Notes under the pieces: generated by a model
The model's database searches: none
What the model was told of the DNA's origin: nothing
What the model saw: only the letters and a program-made list of their open reading frames with translations
NCBI RefSeq assembly: GCF_038095555.1
Contig: NZ_CP124591.1
Span: forward strand, 1,974,891-2,038,890
DNA from: Macrococcoides psychrotolerans
GTDB lineage: Bacteria > Bacillota > Bacilli > Staphylococcales > Staphylococcaceae
DNA length: 64,000 nucleotides
Direction: 5' to 3'
Translations under genes and position numbers: made by a program
Part shown: positions 38,901 through 46,788 of the stretch, piece after piece
How the letters are laid out: every line of letters starts with the position of its first letter
Numbering within the stretch: position 1 is the stretch's first letter

Positions 38901-39488
38901 GAAACAATCTCTAGTAAATATTTGACTTCTGTAATAAATGAAGAAAAGACCCTATATTTAGGTGGTTCTAATATTAATCAATTTTCTTTTAAGGACGGTT
39001 CTTCAAGAAAACCAAATCAGTATGTAGATAAAATTTTAATAAGAGATTCTCAAAAATCTGTATTAAACAATCGAGATAAAAAAATAATATATCAAAATAT
39101 TATGTCAAGTAAAGCAAAGATAGTTGCAGCATTAGATCTTAAAAAACAATACACCGGCGATACAGTAAATAATTTGATATTAACCAATGAAACATTCTCA
39201 TATGAATATCTTCTGGCATATTTAAACTCGCCCATAGCAACATACTATTTAAAATACAAAATAATAAATAATGCTACCCTAACAGTACATTTAGATAAAC
39301 CATATATAGGTAAACTACCTATAAAGAAAATTGATGAAGCTACTAATCTTAAAATCTCATCATTAATAAAAAGAATACAATTAGATTATAGTAGCGAACT
39401 TCATAGTGAACTAAATAACATAATTTATTCAATTTATAATATTGACAATGATGAGATAACGCTTATAGAAAATGATTTAAACTGGTAG
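35949..39488 (+). CDS. Type IIG (Eco57I-like) restriction-modification enzyme
   Basis: The 1,179-residue single-chain enzyme combines nuclease, methylase and target recognition. N-terminus: PD-(D/E)xK-like motif D72 ... E90-V-K92 (QRIDLAIY ... TIIEVKKK). Middle: helical linker, then GSYYTP (477-482), SAM motif I DPTVGSG (537-543, usually DPACGSG) and catalytic NPPYF (822-826). A lysine-rich coiled-coil segment (about 705-795) lies between motif I and NPPY. The last 300 residues resemble TaqI/Eco57I-type specificity domains (FPRGETISSKYL, then YLLAYLNSPIATYYLKY). Cuts outside its site are typical of the group; the recognition sequence is unknown. No separate methylase or specificity gene is present, so host protection must come from this protein. 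AAGGA precedes the ATG. Confidence 0.88.
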   Translation: MKFIKVNDALSQDIKSIKNSPEEYINFKNNLLKLISQNEINESEEFTKNNIKTFLHSSLKQKYEINTKQRIDLAIYSENEYSSPISTIIEVKKKSNKFEMMSQQRINTKSLQELILYYLNERIDKKNIQLKKLIITDTDNWYIFDAVDFEKIVYGNKELVNLYKQFINKELSGTGTDFFYKHIAAAFIEDNLSNGEINCLCIKIKDYEKYLKSEKYSRNLDNLRKIFSNYFLLKTKVPKPQNKIDKTFYNELLYILGLEEKKIKKEKLIKRLPENERQPASLIENTITQLIVSGKFESMSHSSKYGNNEEEQLFNISLQLIIPWINRILFIKLLEGYLKSIKNYTLNTNILDSKKVDDTHDLQELFFLVLAVPIPQRQEYIKEKYKDVPYLNSSLFELTELEKQFFSINALNNIPIQLYKKTKLREKNKGLNIVSYIVKFFENYSFSNNDLDFNHEQLINPSILGLVFEKLNGYKDGSYYTPTNITSLMTSKVIEQTVIDKFNTNKKWNCKNLIDLYNKIEDIPEANNIVESIKICDPTVGSGHFLISALNKLISIKYDLGILVDEDGKRIKDYEIKNFEDELIILDDHSEFIYNPKNQENHRLQKTLFIEKRKLIEKTLFGVDINPNSVNICRLRLWIELLKSSYINDVDTDFPQFETLPNIDINIKQGDSLLSLYTTESNLGEITKDSNYKVQDYKDAITQYINSKSKSEKNNLILLINNIKKSFKNRIKTEQNKLRKKREITAEIFEIDNQLQLFETSTKRETNKKRKLLVAELKNINSELEYIESRKNIDNIFEWRFEFPEILNENADFIGFDIIIGNPPYFNLNAVQKELYKLGDIYEHVNSRVTNITSLFIYLSLFKLLKEDGYFAFIVPKSITYVDSWSRIRNDILTNSTVKEVYDVGKAFDGVGLEQVILICKHKKPVSNIVEVYKGFNPTNKINQNYFRDNDVILTSSNIKTLKILDIIDTNTTKLSDIAIFPRGETISSKYLTSVINEEKTLYLGGSNINQFSFKDGSSRKPNQYVDKILIRDSQKSVLNNRDKKIIYQNIMSSKAKIVAALDLKKQYTGDTVNNLILTNETFSYEYLLAYLNSPIATYYLKYKIINNATLTVHLDKPYIGKLPIKKIDEATNLKISSLIKRIQLDYSSELHSELNNIIYSIYNIDNDEITLIENDLNW

Positions 39489-39490
39489 TT

Positions 39491-39512
39491 TGCCCTTTTT
39501 CTGCCCTTTTTT
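39491..39512. repeat. Candidate integrase arm-binding repeats, right
   Basis: Two TGCCCTTTT units 11 bp apart lie between the restriction gene stop and the right att core, in the same orientation and spacing as the pair inside the left end. Confidence 0.5.
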
Positions 39513-39530
39513 CTACTTTCCAAACATAAA

Positions 39531-39565
39531 AACAACCCTCTAACCACTATGGTTAAAGGGTTGTT
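39531..39565 (-). terminator. Island-borne terminator for guaA
   Basis: The inverted repeat aacaaccct ... agggttgtt, extended by ctaacca / ggtta around a CTAT loop, is followed on the minus strand by TTTTTATG. It sits 14 bp beyond the guaA stop but inside the island. It may also end the restriction gene transcript from the other side. Confidence 0.8.
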
Positions 39566-39578
39566 CTTATTTTTAGTG

Positions 39579-39594
39579 CTATTCCCACTCAATC
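39579..39594. repeat. Right attachment core, inside guaA
   Basis: The 16-mer ctattcccactcaatc covers the guaA stop and its last codons (Ile-Glu-Trp-Glu-stop on the minus strand). Because it is identical to the incoming copy, insertion leaves the GuaA C-terminus unchanged. Confidence 0.92.
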
Positions 39595-41120
39595 GTGCTT
39601 GGTGGCTTAGATGTAATGTCATAGACAACGCGGTTAACGTGGTCTACTTCGTTTACGATACGGCTTGATACTTTCTGCAATACTTCCCAGTCGATTCTAG
39701 CGAAGTCACTTGTCATACCATCGATACTTGTTACGGCACGTACACCTACTGTATAGTCGTATGTTCTGTAGTCACCCATAACACCGACCGAACGGATATC
39801 AGGTAATACAGTGAAATACTGCCAGATGTCGCGTTCAAGACCTTCTTCGGCAATCACTTCTCTTAAAATCGCATCAGATTCACGTACGATTTCTAATTTT
39901 TCCTCGGTAATCTCACCTAATACACGAATTCCAAGTCCAGGACCTGGGAACGGCTGACGCCATACTAAGTGTTCAGGAATGCCTAATTCAATTCCTAACG
40001 CACGTACTTCATCTTTGAATAATGTATTCACAGGCTCGATTAATTCAAACTGCATATCTTCTGGTAGTCCACCAACGTTATGGTGTGATTTAATCGTTTG
40101 TGCAGTCTTTGTACCTGATTCAATAATATCTGTATAAAGAGTTCCTTGTGCTAAGAAATCAGCATCTTTTAATTTCGTTGCTTCTTCATCGAATAAGTAT
40201 ACGAACTCATTACCGATAATCTTACGTTTCTTCTCAGGATCAGATACCCCTGCTAATTTGCTCATGAAACGTTCTTTCGCATCAACGCGAATAATATTCA
40301 TGTTAAATCCTTCACCGAACTGTTTCATCACCATATCGCCTTCACCTTTACGGAGTAAACCATGGTCAACGAAGATACATGTTAACTGATCGCCGATTGC
40401 TTTATGGATTAATACTGCAACAACTGATGAATCTACGCCACCACTCATCGCACAGATAACTTTTCTATCTCCAACTTTTTCGCGAATCTTCTCGATTTCG
40501 ATTTCGATGAAGTTTTCCATTGTCCATTCGCCTGTACACTTACAGATTTCACGGATGAAGTTACGTAATAAATCATTTCCGTATTCAGAATGACGTACTT
40601 CAGGATGGAATTGAACTCCATATAAATTACGTTCAGGGTTCTCAATCGCTGCATATTTACAGCTTGGTGAATGTGCAATGACATTAAAACCTTCAGGTAG
40701 GTTGATGACTTTATCGCTGTGACTCATCCATACTGTTTGTTCTTCTGGAAGTTTTGTAAATAATGAATGTGTCTCTGCTTTAATGACTGCTTTACCGTAC
40801 TCACGTTCATTTGCACGCTCTACTGAACCTCCTAGTAATTTCGTCATTAACTGCATACCATAGCAAATCCCCATTACAGGTACACCTAAATTAAAGATTT
40901 CAGGATCTACCGTAAACGAACCTTCTTCATAAACTGAATTTGGCCCCCCTGAAAGAATGATTCCTTTAGGATTCATCTTTTTAATCTCTTCAATTGAAAT
41001 TTCATGATCGTGAAGTTCTGAATAAACACCCATCTCACGAATACGTCGCGTGATCAACTGGTTATACTGACTTCCAAAATCAAGAACGAGTATGAGCTCT
41101 TGTTCAAATGCCATTTCCAT
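39579..41120 (-). CDS. guaA: GMP synthase (glutamine-hydrolysing)
   Basis: The 513-residue enzyme turns XMP into GMP. The N-terminal glutaminase domain has the catalytic Cys in GICYGMQLM (near residue 84) and HPEVRHSEYG; the ATP-pyrophosphatase domain has the P-loop AMSGGVDSSVVAV near residue 225 and the C-terminal dimerisation domain ends KPPSTIEWE. Length and start (MEMAFEQE) equal the staphylococcal enzyme. AAGGAG precedes the ATG. It is the last gene of xpt-pbuX-guaB-guaA. The 3' end is the island attachment site and is fully preserved. Confidence 0.98.
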   Translation of the reverse strand: MEMAFEQELILVLDFGSQYNQLITRRIREMGVYSELHDHEISIEEIKKMNPKGIILSGGPNSVYEEGSFTVDPEIFNLGVPVMGICYGMQLMTKLLGGSVERANEREYGKAVIKAETHSLFTKLPEEQTVWMSHSDKVINLPEGFNVIAHSPSCKYAAIENPERNLYGVQFHPEVRHSEYGNDLLRNFIREICKCTGEWTMENFIEIEIEKIREKVGDRKVICAMSGGVDSSVVAVLIHKAIGDQLTCIFVDHGLLRKGEGDMVMKQFGEGFNMNIIRVDAKERFMSKLAGVSDPEKKRKIIGNEFVYLFDEEATKLKDADFLAQGTLYTDIIESGTKTAQTIKSHHNVGGLPEDMQFELIEPVNTLFKDEVRALGIELGIPEHLVWRQPFPGPGLGIRVLGEITEEKLEIVRESDAILREVIAEEGLERDIWQYFTVLPDIRSVGVMGDYRTYDYTVGVRAVTSIDGMTSDFARIDWEVLQKVSSRIVNEVDHVNRVVYDITSKPPSTIEWE

Positions 41121-41183
41121 AGTTTGTTCTCCTTTTAGTTAAGTTAAATTTATTATAATGTAATTTGCCGTTAGAAGATATTC

Positions 41184-42653
41184 TTACATTGAATAGTTTG
41201 GCGATTCTTTTGTAATTTGAACATCATGTGGATGGCTTTCTATTAAACCTGCACCTGTCATACGAATAAACATTGCTTCTTCACGTAATGCTTCTAAGTC
41301 TTTAGAACCTGTATAACCCATACCGCTTCTTAAACCACCCATTAGCTGATACACTGTATCTTGCAATGCGCCTTTGTAAGCAATACGACCTTCAATACCT
41401 TCTGGAACAAATTTCTTAGCATCTTTATCTTCTTGGAAGTAACGGTCTTTTGAACCTTTCTCCATAGCTCCAAGTGAACCCATGCCACGGTATACTTTGT
41501 ACTGACGTCCTTGGAAGATTTCTGTATCTCCAGGTGATTCAGTTGTACCTGCAAGCAATGAACCTAGCATTACTGCATGCCCCCCTGCAGCTAACGCTTT
41601 TGCGATGTCACCTGAGAATTTAATACCACCATCTGCAATGATTGCTTTACCATGCTTTTTAGCTTCTGTCGCTGCCTCGTAAATTGCAGTAATTTGAGGT
41701 ACACCGACACCTGCTACAACACGTGTCGTACAAATTGAACCTGGTCCAATTCCCACTTTAACAACGTCCGCACCTGCTTCAATTAATGCACGTGTACCTT
41801 CAGCTGTTGCTACATTACCAGCAATTAATGTCACTTCAGGGAAATGTTTCTTAAGTTCTGATACCATTTCTAATACACCTTTAGAATGACCGTGTGCTGT
41901 ATCGATAACTAATGCGTCAGTTCCTGCTTCAACAAGTTTTGTGGCACGTGTAATCGTGTCTTTTGCAATACCTACTGCTGCTGCTACTAATAAACGTCCT
42001 TGCTCATCTTTTGCAGCATTAGGGAATTCAATGACTTTCTCGATATCTTTAATTGTGATAAGCCCTTTTAGCTGTCCAGATTCATTCACAATCGGTAATT
42101 TTTCAATTTTGTGACGTTGTAATATTTCTTCTGCTTGCTCTAATGTAGTACCTACTGGTGCCGTTACGAGTGCTTCACTTGTCATAACATCTGAAATTTT
42201 AATTGAATAATCTTCTATGAAACGAAGATCGCGGTTTGTGAGAATCCCTACAAGCTCCATATTTTCTGCACTGTTTACAATTGGCACACCAGAAATACGA
42301 TATTTGCCCATTAAATGTTCAGCTGCAAATACTTGCTCATCAGGTGTCAGATAGAATGGATTAGTAATAACCCCATTTTCTGAACGCTTAACTTTTTGAA
42401 CTTCGTCAGCCTGCTGCTCAATACTCATACTTTTATGAATAACACCTAAACCACCTTGGCGTGCCATAGCTATAGCCATTTTAGCTTCTGTAACAGTATC
42501 CATACCCGCTGATAATACTGGAATCTTTAAATTTAATCGTTCTGATAATGATACACTTAAATCGACAGTATGCGGTAATACCTCTGAATGACCTGGCACT
42601 AATAACACATCATCAAATGTTAAACCTTCTTTTTGAAATTTATTTTCCCACAT
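41184..42653 (-). CDS. guaB: IMP dehydrogenase
   Basis: The 489-residue enzyme oxidises IMP to XMP. It has MWENKFQKEGLTFDDVLLVP at the start, two CBS domains (about residues 95-210) inserted in the TIM barrel, the catalytic Cys loop GIGPGSICTTRVV near residue 300, GGIKFSGDIAKALAAG and the flap YRGMGSLGAM. The ATG at 42653 gives the family N-terminus; a GTG two codons earlier is better spaced from GGAGG and is an alternative. Part of the guanine-riboswitch-controlled operon. Confidence 0.97.
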   Translation of the reverse strand: MWENKFQKEGLTFDDVLLVPGHSEVLPHTVDLSVSLSERLNLKIPVLSAGMDTVTEAKMAIAMARQGGLGVIHKSMSIEQQADEVQKVKRSENGVITNPFYLTPDEQVFAAEHLMGKYRISGVPIVNSAENMELVGILTNRDLRFIEDYSIKISDVMTSEALVTAPVGTTLEQAEEILQRHKIEKLPIVNESGQLKGLITIKDIEKVIEFPNAAKDEQGRLLVAAAVGIAKDTITRATKLVEAGTDALVIDTAHGHSKGVLEMVSELKKHFPEVTLIAGNVATAEGTRALIEAGADVVKVGIGPGSICTTRVVAGVGVPQITAIYEAATEAKKHGKAIIADGGIKFSGDIAKALAAGGHAVMLGSLLAGTTESPGDTEIFQGRQYKVYRGMGSLGAMEKGSKDRYFQEDKDAKKFVPEGIEGRIAYKGALQDTVYQLMGGLRSGMGYTGSKDLEALREEAMFIRMTGAGLIESHPHDVQITKESPNYSM

Positions 42654-42697
42654 ATTCACTTTTACCTCCAAATATTTTTATAAATTTAGTAGTTCTA

Positions 42698-43966
42698 TTA
42701 TTTCATATTTTGACGCATTTGTTTATCATTTAATCCATTAAAAAATAAATTAAGGATAATGGCAGTAAAAGTACCAATAACAATCCCATTTTGTGTCAGC
42801 CATTCATAGTCGCTACCGAACTTGCTAAACGCTTCTGGAACGGTTGTAATTCCTAATCCAATACCTACAGATACTGCAATAATCAAGAGATTGTCTTGTC
42901 TTGTAAAATCAATGGCGCCAAGCATTTTTACACCGTATGCCATGACCATACCAAACATTGCAATCATTGCGCCTCCAAGTACAGATGTAGGGATGATTGT
43001 CGCAATTGCACCAAGCTTAGGAATCGATCCACATAGCAATAACAAAGCGACCATGCCATACATAACTTTATTTGATTTCACACCTGATAATGAAACCAAC
43101 CCTACATTTTGTGAGTATGCTGTATATGGAAATGCATTAAAGATTGATCCTAATACAATTGCAATCCCTTCAGCACGGTAACCTTTAGATATATCTTTTC
43201 TATCTATTTTTGTTTTTGTAATCTCACTTAGCGCAGAATATACACCTGTTGATTCGATTAAGCTGACGATTCCTACAATAACAAACAATAGGATAGAACC
43301 TATTTCAAACTTAAATCCTGCAAATCTGAATGGTTTCGGTAATTCAAACCAGTTTGATTCATGCACTGCACCTATATTTACTAATCCAAAGAATGAAGCA
43401 ATTATTGTACCGATGACTAAACCAAGCAATATCGCAATTGAACGTATAAATCCGGAAGATAACCTATGAATAACCAATATGATAATCAATGTGATGAGAC
43501 CTAATAGAATATTTATCGGCGCACCATAATCTTTGTTTCCTTGACCTCCTGCCAAATTATTCATCGCTACTGGCATTAACGTAATCCCAATAATCGTTAC
43601 GACGCTACCTGTCACTACTGGTGGAAATATTTTTACAAGATATGAAAAGAACGGTGAAATAAGAACGATAATAATACCAGAAGCAAAGAGCGACCCGTAA
43701 AGTACATCGATACCGTGTTTTGAACCTACCATAATCATTGGGGTTACGGCCGTAAAGGTACATCCAAGTACTACTGGTAATCCAATTCCGATACCTTTAT
43801 ATACTTGAAGGAATGTCGCAACACCACACATAAAGATATCGACAGAAACTAAATATGCCGTTTCTTGTGCACTAAAACCTAACGCATGTCCGACGATAAT
43901 CGGAACAATAATTGCTCCGGCATACATTGCAAGAAGATGTTGCAAACTTAACAATAAATTTTTCAT
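42698..43966 (-). CDS. pbuX: Xanthine permease (NCS2 family)
   Basis: The 422-residue membrane protein has about 12-14 hydrophobic segments and NCS2 signatures such as QHLLAMYAGAIIVPIIVGHA at the start, VVLGCTFTAVTPMI and the late SIFNAFPYTAYSQNVGLVSL. It takes up xanthine for salvage. Its start overlaps the xpt stop by one base (TAATG). Confidence 0.95.
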   Translation of the reverse strand: MKNLLLSLQHLLAMYAGAIIVPIIVGHALGFSAQETAYLVSVDIFMCGVATFLQVYKGIGIGLPVVLGCTFTAVTPMIMVGSKHGIDVLYGSLFASGIIIVLISPFFSYLVKIFPPVVTGSVVTIIGITLMPVAMNNLAGGQGNKDYGAPINILLGLITLIIILVIHRLSSGFIRSIAILLGLVIGTIIASFFGLVNIGAVHESNWFELPKPFRFAGFKFEIGSILLFVIVGIVSLIESTGVYSALSEITKTKIDRKDISKGYRAEGIAIVLGSIFNAFPYTAYSQNVGLVSLSGVKSNKVMYGMVALLLLCGSIPKLGAIATIIPTSVLGGAMIAMFGMVMAYGVKMLGAIDFTRQDNLLIIAVSVGIGLGITTVPEAFSKFGSDYEWLTQNGIVIGTFTAIILNLFFNGLNDKQMRQNMK

Positions 43967-44550
43967 TAAAGTTCGCCCTCTCCTACTAATGTTACTTTGC
44001 CATTATCAAGTGCAGCAATTTCACATAAACTCGTTACATCTAATCCTGCATCAAGCAGACGCTGTTTACCTGACTGAAAACTTTTCTCGACTACAATTCC
44101 AACACCAACACACGTAGCTCCGGCTTGTTGTACGAGATTATATAGACCAAGCGCTGCCTCACCATTCGCTAAGAAGTCATCAATGATAACTACTCGATCA
44201 TTTTCGTTTAAGAATCGTTTTGACACGACAACGTGACTCGTCTTGTTTTTCGTATAAGAATGAATATCCGTATGATATACTTCTTCAGTCAATGTACTTG
44301 GTACAGATTTTTTCGCAAAAAGACAAGGTACTTTAAACTTTAATGCAGCCATTATAGCTGGTGCAATTCCAGAAGCTTCAATTGTTAAAACTTTAGTAAC
44401 CCCTTCGTCTTTATACTTATTGTATATCGTTTCACCAACTTCATACATTAATTCAGGGTCGATTTGATGATTCAGAAACGAATCCACTTTCAAAATACCA
44501 CCATCAATAACAACACCATCTTCTTTTACACGTTGTTGTAACTTTTCCAC
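43966..44550 (-). CDS. xpt: Xanthine phosphoribosyltransferase
   Basis: The 194-residue enzyme converts xanthine and PRPP to XMP. The PRPP-binding motif VVIIDDFLANGEAALG lies near residue 125, and VLTIEASGIAPAIMAALKFK near residue 57 carries the base-side loop. The start is GTG at 44550 after GGGAGG. First gene of the operon behind the riboswitch. Confidence 0.96.
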   Translation of the reverse strand: MEKLQQRVKEDGVVIDGGILKVDSFLNHQIDPELMYEVGETIYNKYKDEGVTKVLTIEASGIAPAIMAALKFKVPCLFAKKSVPSTLTEEVYHTDIHSYTKNKTSHVVVSKRFLNENDRVVIIDDFLANGEAALGLYNLVQQAGATCVGVGIVVEKSFQSGKQRLLDAGLDVTSLCEIAALDNGKVTLVGEGEL

Positions 44551-44578
44551 TTGTCAGCCTCCCATACTATACAAAAAA

Positions 44579-44603
44579 ACTCATCTAAATCATTTAGATG
44601 AGT
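44579..44603 (-). terminator. Riboswitch-controlled terminator
   Basis: A perfect hairpin actcatctaaat / atttagatgagt with a 1-nt centre is followed on the minus strand by seven T. It is the expression platform of the guanine riboswitch. Confidence 0.92.
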
Positions 44604-44631
44604 AATAAATAAAAAAACTCTTTATTTAATT

Positions 44632-44700
44632 ACTCATAGTCGCATCATTTACGGCGATGCGGTAGAAACTCTAAAGCCATATCCTTTAATTTATATGAGT
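44632..44700 (-). promoter_or_regulatory. Guanine riboswitch aptamer (purine class)
   Basis: The minus strand reads ACTCATATAA ... GGATATGGC ... GTTTCTACC ... CCGTAAATG ... GACTATGAGT: P1 arms ACTCATA/TATGAGT, P2 and P3 with their conserved loops. The J3/2 base is C (GACTATG), the guanine-type rather than the adenine-type discriminator. The 3' P1 strand plus ATTAAATAAA can pair with TTTATTTATTACTCAT to form an antiterminator that frees xpt-guaA expression when guanine is low. The 44701-44960 flank is A/T-rich with no gene. Confidence 0.95.
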
Positions 44701-44962
44701 ATAATTTGTATGCAATTAATATTAATGTTCTTGATAATAACAAAATCATTAACTTTTAGCAATATTATTTTTATATTTAATAATAAGTCAGAAAATTGAA
44801 ACCGCTATTTTCATCAAACACATAAAAAAGCTGATATAACATGTAAAAATTACTCAATTTTTTCAAAATAATTTATACAAATTTATAATGTTTTCATAGA
44901 GTTTCTTCCATATAAATGTAGTTTGTATGTCAAGTGTTTTTTATGAATTTTTAATGCTTTGT

Positions 44963-44987
44963 GTTTAGATTATTAACGCTTGGGTAT
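44963..44987 (+). promoter_or_regulatory. Sigma-B promoter of the stress-protein gene
   Basis: GTTTAG (44963-44968), a 13-bp spacer and GGGTAT (44982-44987) match the sigma-B consensus GTTTNN-N12-15-GGGWAW. The gene start is 67 bp downstream. Confidence 0.85.
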
Positions 44988-45053
44988 ATATTTAGCATAA
45001 CAATAAAACAAAGACATCATGAAAGTACATAAACCACATTGGAGGTACGAATA

Positions 45054-46073
45054 ATGAGACAAAGACAGTTAGAAACATTTTCAAACGAAGAAACATTATT
45101 ACGTAGAATCGATCAATTAAAAGCTGAAGGCATTTCTGAACGTGATATTCATGTTATTTCTAAACATAAATTAGAAGGTTCAGCATTGGATTACACTGAC
45201 GTTCAATATAGAAATGCAGAAGGTACATTCGGTGACAAAGTGGCTGCATTCTTTACTGGTGAAGACCCACAAAGTCGCGTATACGACAAATTAGATTTAA
45301 CTGATTCTGAGAAGGTTGAATACGAAAACGCTATCGAAAGCGGTCAAATCTTACTTTATGTAGATAATGATGCTTATCGTCATAGCACTGAAAGACAAGA
45401 AGGCAGTACATTAAACGATAAAGCTACTCCAGATTATAACAAGGAAGATGATCACACTGGCTTAGGTTTTGCAGCAAGTACAAATGCTGAATCAGATGCA
45501 GATTATTCAGGTAAACACCGTGATAACAATTTAAAAAACAGAGAGGAAGTAGTAGATATGAATAACTTTAACAATGAAGAATATAATAAATTAAGCCGTG
45601 AGGAACGTTTAAACTTAGTGGACGAAGATATCCGTAACCGTGATGATCTAGGCGAAGATGAGAAAATCCAGTTACACGAAGAACGTTTACGTGTAAACAA
45701 AGATACAGTTCAATCAGGTGAAGTTACAATCGATAAAAACGTTGTCGAAGAACGTCAAGAATTCGATGTACCAGTATCACATGATGAAGTAACAATTGAG
45801 CGTCGCGATGTGACAGACCGTGCAGTAGCAGATGATCACTTCGATAACAATTTAGAAGATGAAACAATCCGTGTACCATTAACTGAAGAACGCGTTAACA
45901 TCGAAAAAGACAATGTAGTTTCTGAAGAGTTAGTAATCAAGAAAAACCGTGTAACTGAAACTGAGCATGTATCTGAAAACGTACGTAAAGAAGAAGTTGA
46001 TATCGATGATTCTAACGCACATTTAAAAGACCGTGACCATAATAACGATGATTTAACAGATCGTCGTTTATAA
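45054..46073 (+). CDS. YsnF/AvaK-type stress protein (YflT + DUF2382 domains)
   Basis: The 339-residue protein has an N-terminal YflT/GSP17M-like domain (about residues 5-105: TLLRRIDQLKAEGISERDIH...) joined by an acidic, low-complexity linker to a C-terminal DUF2382 region with repeating units (VNKDTVQSGEVTIDKNVVEE, then EERVNIEKDNVVSEELVIKK). It is highly charged and lacks membrane segments. Relatives are general stress proteins of unknown activity. GGAGG precedes the ATG at 45054. The sigma-B promoter upstream supports a stress role; it is a single-gene unit with its own terminator. Confidence 0.85.
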   Translation: MRQRQLETFSNEETLLRRIDQLKAEGISERDIHVISKHKLEGSALDYTDVQYRNAEGTFGDKVAAFFTGEDPQSRVYDKLDLTDSEKVEYENAIESGQILLYVDNDAYRHSTERQEGSTLNDKATPDYNKEDDHTGLGFAASTNAESDADYSGKHRDNNLKNREEVVDMNNFNNEEYNKLSREERLNLVDEDIRNRDDLGEDEKIQLHEERLRVNKDTVQSGEVTIDKNVVEERQEFDVPVSHDEVTIERRDVTDRAVADDHFDNNLEDETIRVPLTEERVNIEKDNVVSEELVIKKNRVTETEHVSENVRKEEVDIDDSNAHLKDRDHNNDDLTDRRL

Positions 46074-46082
46074 TATAAATTA

Positions 46083-46103
46083 AAGAAGCCTTAGAGGCTT
46101 CTT
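46083..46103 (+). terminator. Terminator of the stress-protein gene
   Basis: The hairpin aagaagcct-tag-aggcttctt is followed by a T-run on the + strand, 9 bp after the stop. Confidence 0.9.
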
Positions 46104-46173
46104 TTTTTATGTCCATGTATTTAACATTTAGTCATGTTACAATACTAATATATACATGAACAGGAGCCTGATT

Positions 46174-46788
46174 ATGAAAATAATAGCTTTAAATTCAGCC
46201 GATCACTATTTCAACGAATGTATGGCACTTTATACAAAAGAGTTTCCAGAATCAATTTGTGAACCAATCGATGTATTCTATAATAGCTTCGATCTTAAAC
46301 GTCAGGATTTTGAGCGTTATCATTTTATTGCTGCCTATGAAAATGACACGCTATTAGGATTTACTTCATTTCATCTTGAAGTAATGTACAACATTGGATA
46401 TATCGTATACTTAGTCGTAAGTGAAGAATCTCGAGGTAAAAATGTTGCACGTGCACTAATGAATGAAGCGGAAATCATTATGACAGCGCTATGTGAACAA
46501 AATGGTACTACATTAAATACTATTATGCTTGAGTGTGAGCAAGATACAACAGGAAATAGTCCGTTAGCATCTTTCTATGAGAAATTTGGGTTCTACTTAT
46601 ATGATATTAACTATCACCAACCCGGCCTTCATAATGATGCACCTGTTCCAATGAATTTATTTGTAAAGAATATAATAAACCATTCAAGTCTACAATTAGC
46701 CATCGAACATATGTATCGAACTAAGTATCTATTATGTAATAATATTGACTCTACTATTGTAGAAGATTTGATTGAACAAATGTACTAA
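46174..46788 (+). CDS. GNAT-family N-acetyltransferase
   Basis: The 204-residue protein has a GNAT core: substrate strand HFIAAYENDTLLGFTSFHLE, acetyl-CoA segment YLVVSEESRGKNVARALMNE near residue 93 (a Q/RxxGxG/A-type loop) and FYEKFGFYLYDINYHQPG near residue 137. The acceptor is unknown. AGGAG precedes the ATG at 46174. The gap 46789-46974 after it holds no gene. Confidence 0.82.
   Translation: MKIIALNSADHYFNECMALYTKEFPESICEPIDVFYNSFDLKRQDFERYHFIAAYENDTLLGFTSFHLEVMYNIGYIVYLVVSEESRGKNVARALMNEAEIIMTALCEQNGTTLNTIMLECEQDTTGNSPLASFYEKFGFYLYDINYHQPGLHNDAPVPMNLFVKNIINHSSLQLAIEHMYRTKYLLCNNIDSTIVEDLIEQMY

Larger units (their letters stand above)
26831..39594. mobile_element. PICI-like chromosomal island integrated at the 3' end of guaA
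   Basis: The 12.7-kb element is bounded by a 16-bp direct repeat and carries a tyrosine integrase, divergent CI/Cro-type regulators, an excisionase-like HTH protein, a replication module (initiator, loader, helicase), small late genes and cargo at both ends (HTH-ImmA-PIN operon; type IIG restriction enzyme). No capsid, portal, large terminase, tail, lysis or conjugation genes are present. The order and size fit phage-inducible chromosomal islands; some staphylococcal SaPIs (for example the SaPIbov1 type) use guaA as attachment gene. Dependence on a helper phage is inferred. Confidence 0.85.

Noticed and set aside
26831..39594. SCC-type cassette or integrative conjugative element
   Set aside because: The island uses a tyrosine integrase at guaA, not Ccr recombinases at rlmH, and carries no relaxase or mating-pair genes.
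26831..39594. Complete or defective prophage
   Set aside because: Regulator and replication genes are phage-like, but there is no portal, capsid, tail, large terminase or lysis gene, and the 12.7-kb size with end cargo fits a satellite island better.
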